From a virus, in IMG/VR virus record IMGVR_UViG_3300028844_001946, positions 1 through 22,501 of that record: a DNA stretch of 22,501 nt, one strand, 5' to 3'. Below the pieces are notes generated by a model. It searched no databases. It was given only the letters and a program-made list of their open reading frames with translations, and was not told the DNA's origin. Each line of letters starts with the position of its first letter. Within the stretch, counting starts at the first letter, position 1. The translations under genes were made by a program, and so were the position numbers. Of the stretch, positions 22,295-22,501 are shown one piece after another.

Positions 22295-22501
22295 ATGTCT
22301 ATGACCGTCAGAATCTCTGGCGAGGATAGTCGTGGCAAACGTAGTTTGCTTAACGACGCTCCTCTTGCCGAGTACTCTGCTGACGAAGTCCAGACAATGG
22401 TTGACTCCAGCATCTCTGTGTCCATCTTTCTTAAAGATGAGACCAGGGCTGATGAAGCCAAGTCCATTGTCAGCGACTTCTTTGGTCACTACAAAGGCGA
22501 C
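22295..22501 (+). CDS. Partial plus-strand gene, different base composition (C-terminus off right edge)
   Basis: An open plus-strand frame of 69 codons reaching the window edge. ATG 22295 is the first possible ATG because a TGA lies just upstream (22289-22291); ATG 22301 is the alternative. The third codon positions favour C and T (gac, gtc, atc, ggc, tcc), and the DNA is visibly more GC-rich than the rest of the window. The product starts MSMTVRISGEDSRGKRS, then DEVQTMVDSSISVSIFLKDE, and is charged and soluble-looking. I recognise no family. No Shine-Dalgarno is evident. It probably opens the other (early or replication) arm of the phage. It could also be one member of an exported or highly expressed gene set with a separate history. 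Minus-strand frames across the same bases are shadows. Confidence 0.65.
   Translation, partial: MSMTVRISGEDSRGKRSLLNDAPLAEYSADEVQTMVDSSISVSIFLKDETRADEAKSIVSDFFGHYKGD

Noticed and set aside
22147-22329. 60-aa plus-strand frame in the divergent gap
   Set aside because: It crosses the stem-loops and overlaps the better-supported frame from 22295; its composition has no coding pattern.
22246-22489. Two minus-strand frames (22246-22467 and 22271-22489)
   Set aside because: Antisense to the plus-strand gene at 22295, whose third-position pattern is much more gene-like.

Overview
The window reads as the structural, packaging and lysis half of a tailed-phage (Caudoviricetes) genome, most likely a short-tailed podovirus-type phage of a Gram-negative host. 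The key evidence is the order large terminase, P22-type portal, scaffold, major capsid protein, connector-size genes, then fibre genes, an endolysin, a very large nozzle-like protein and probable internal virion proteins. There is no tape-measure, sheath or tail-tube gene. No host (chromosomal) gene, tRNA, rRNA, IS element or CRISPR array was seen. The DNA is visibly AT-rich, except for the right-hand end. Style and small-gene content resemble uncultured marine phages, but the host cannot be told from this window.

Layout, in the direction of transcription (right to left, all on the minus strand from about 22.07 kb to 1): a 58-aa acidic protein (21893-22069); a dyad-rich regulatory stretch (21.78-21.92 kb); a PD-(D/E)XK nuclease-like gene; a small signal-peptide-like protein; a probable small terminase; three very small genes; the large terminase; portal; scaffold; major capsid protein followed by a strong intercistronic hairpin; three connector or completion candidates; then a fibre block with a 60-aa gene, a short fibre-like gene, a long fibre, two small overlapping genes, a second fibre and a collagen-like protein with 50 uninterrupted Gly-X-Y triplets. 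Next comes a cluster of small membrane and coiled-coil proteins ending in an M15 zinc endopeptidase (lysis block). A metallophosphoesterase, the 1064-aa nozzle-like protein, a 37-aa double-CxxC protein, a beta-rich partner and three probable internal virion proteins follow, the last cut by the left edge.

Genes are packed almost without gaps. Many are joined by ATGA, TAATG or TAGTG stop-start overlaps, and several start at GTG or TTG, so long polycistronic messages with translational coupling are likely.

At the right end the organisation changes. From 22295 an open frame runs on the plus strand off the window edge, more GC-rich than the rest and with a C-rich third-position pattern. Between it and the minus-strand operon lies about 225 bp that holds back-to-back promoter-like boxes and several stem-loops. 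This looks like the divergent junction between the structural operon and the other arm of the genome. The parts least explained by known phage biology are this divergent region, the operator-like repeat cluster at 21.78-21.92 kb, the nuclease-like gene at the head of the packaging cassette, and the metallophosphoesterase and zinc-knuckle microprotein either side of the nozzle gene.
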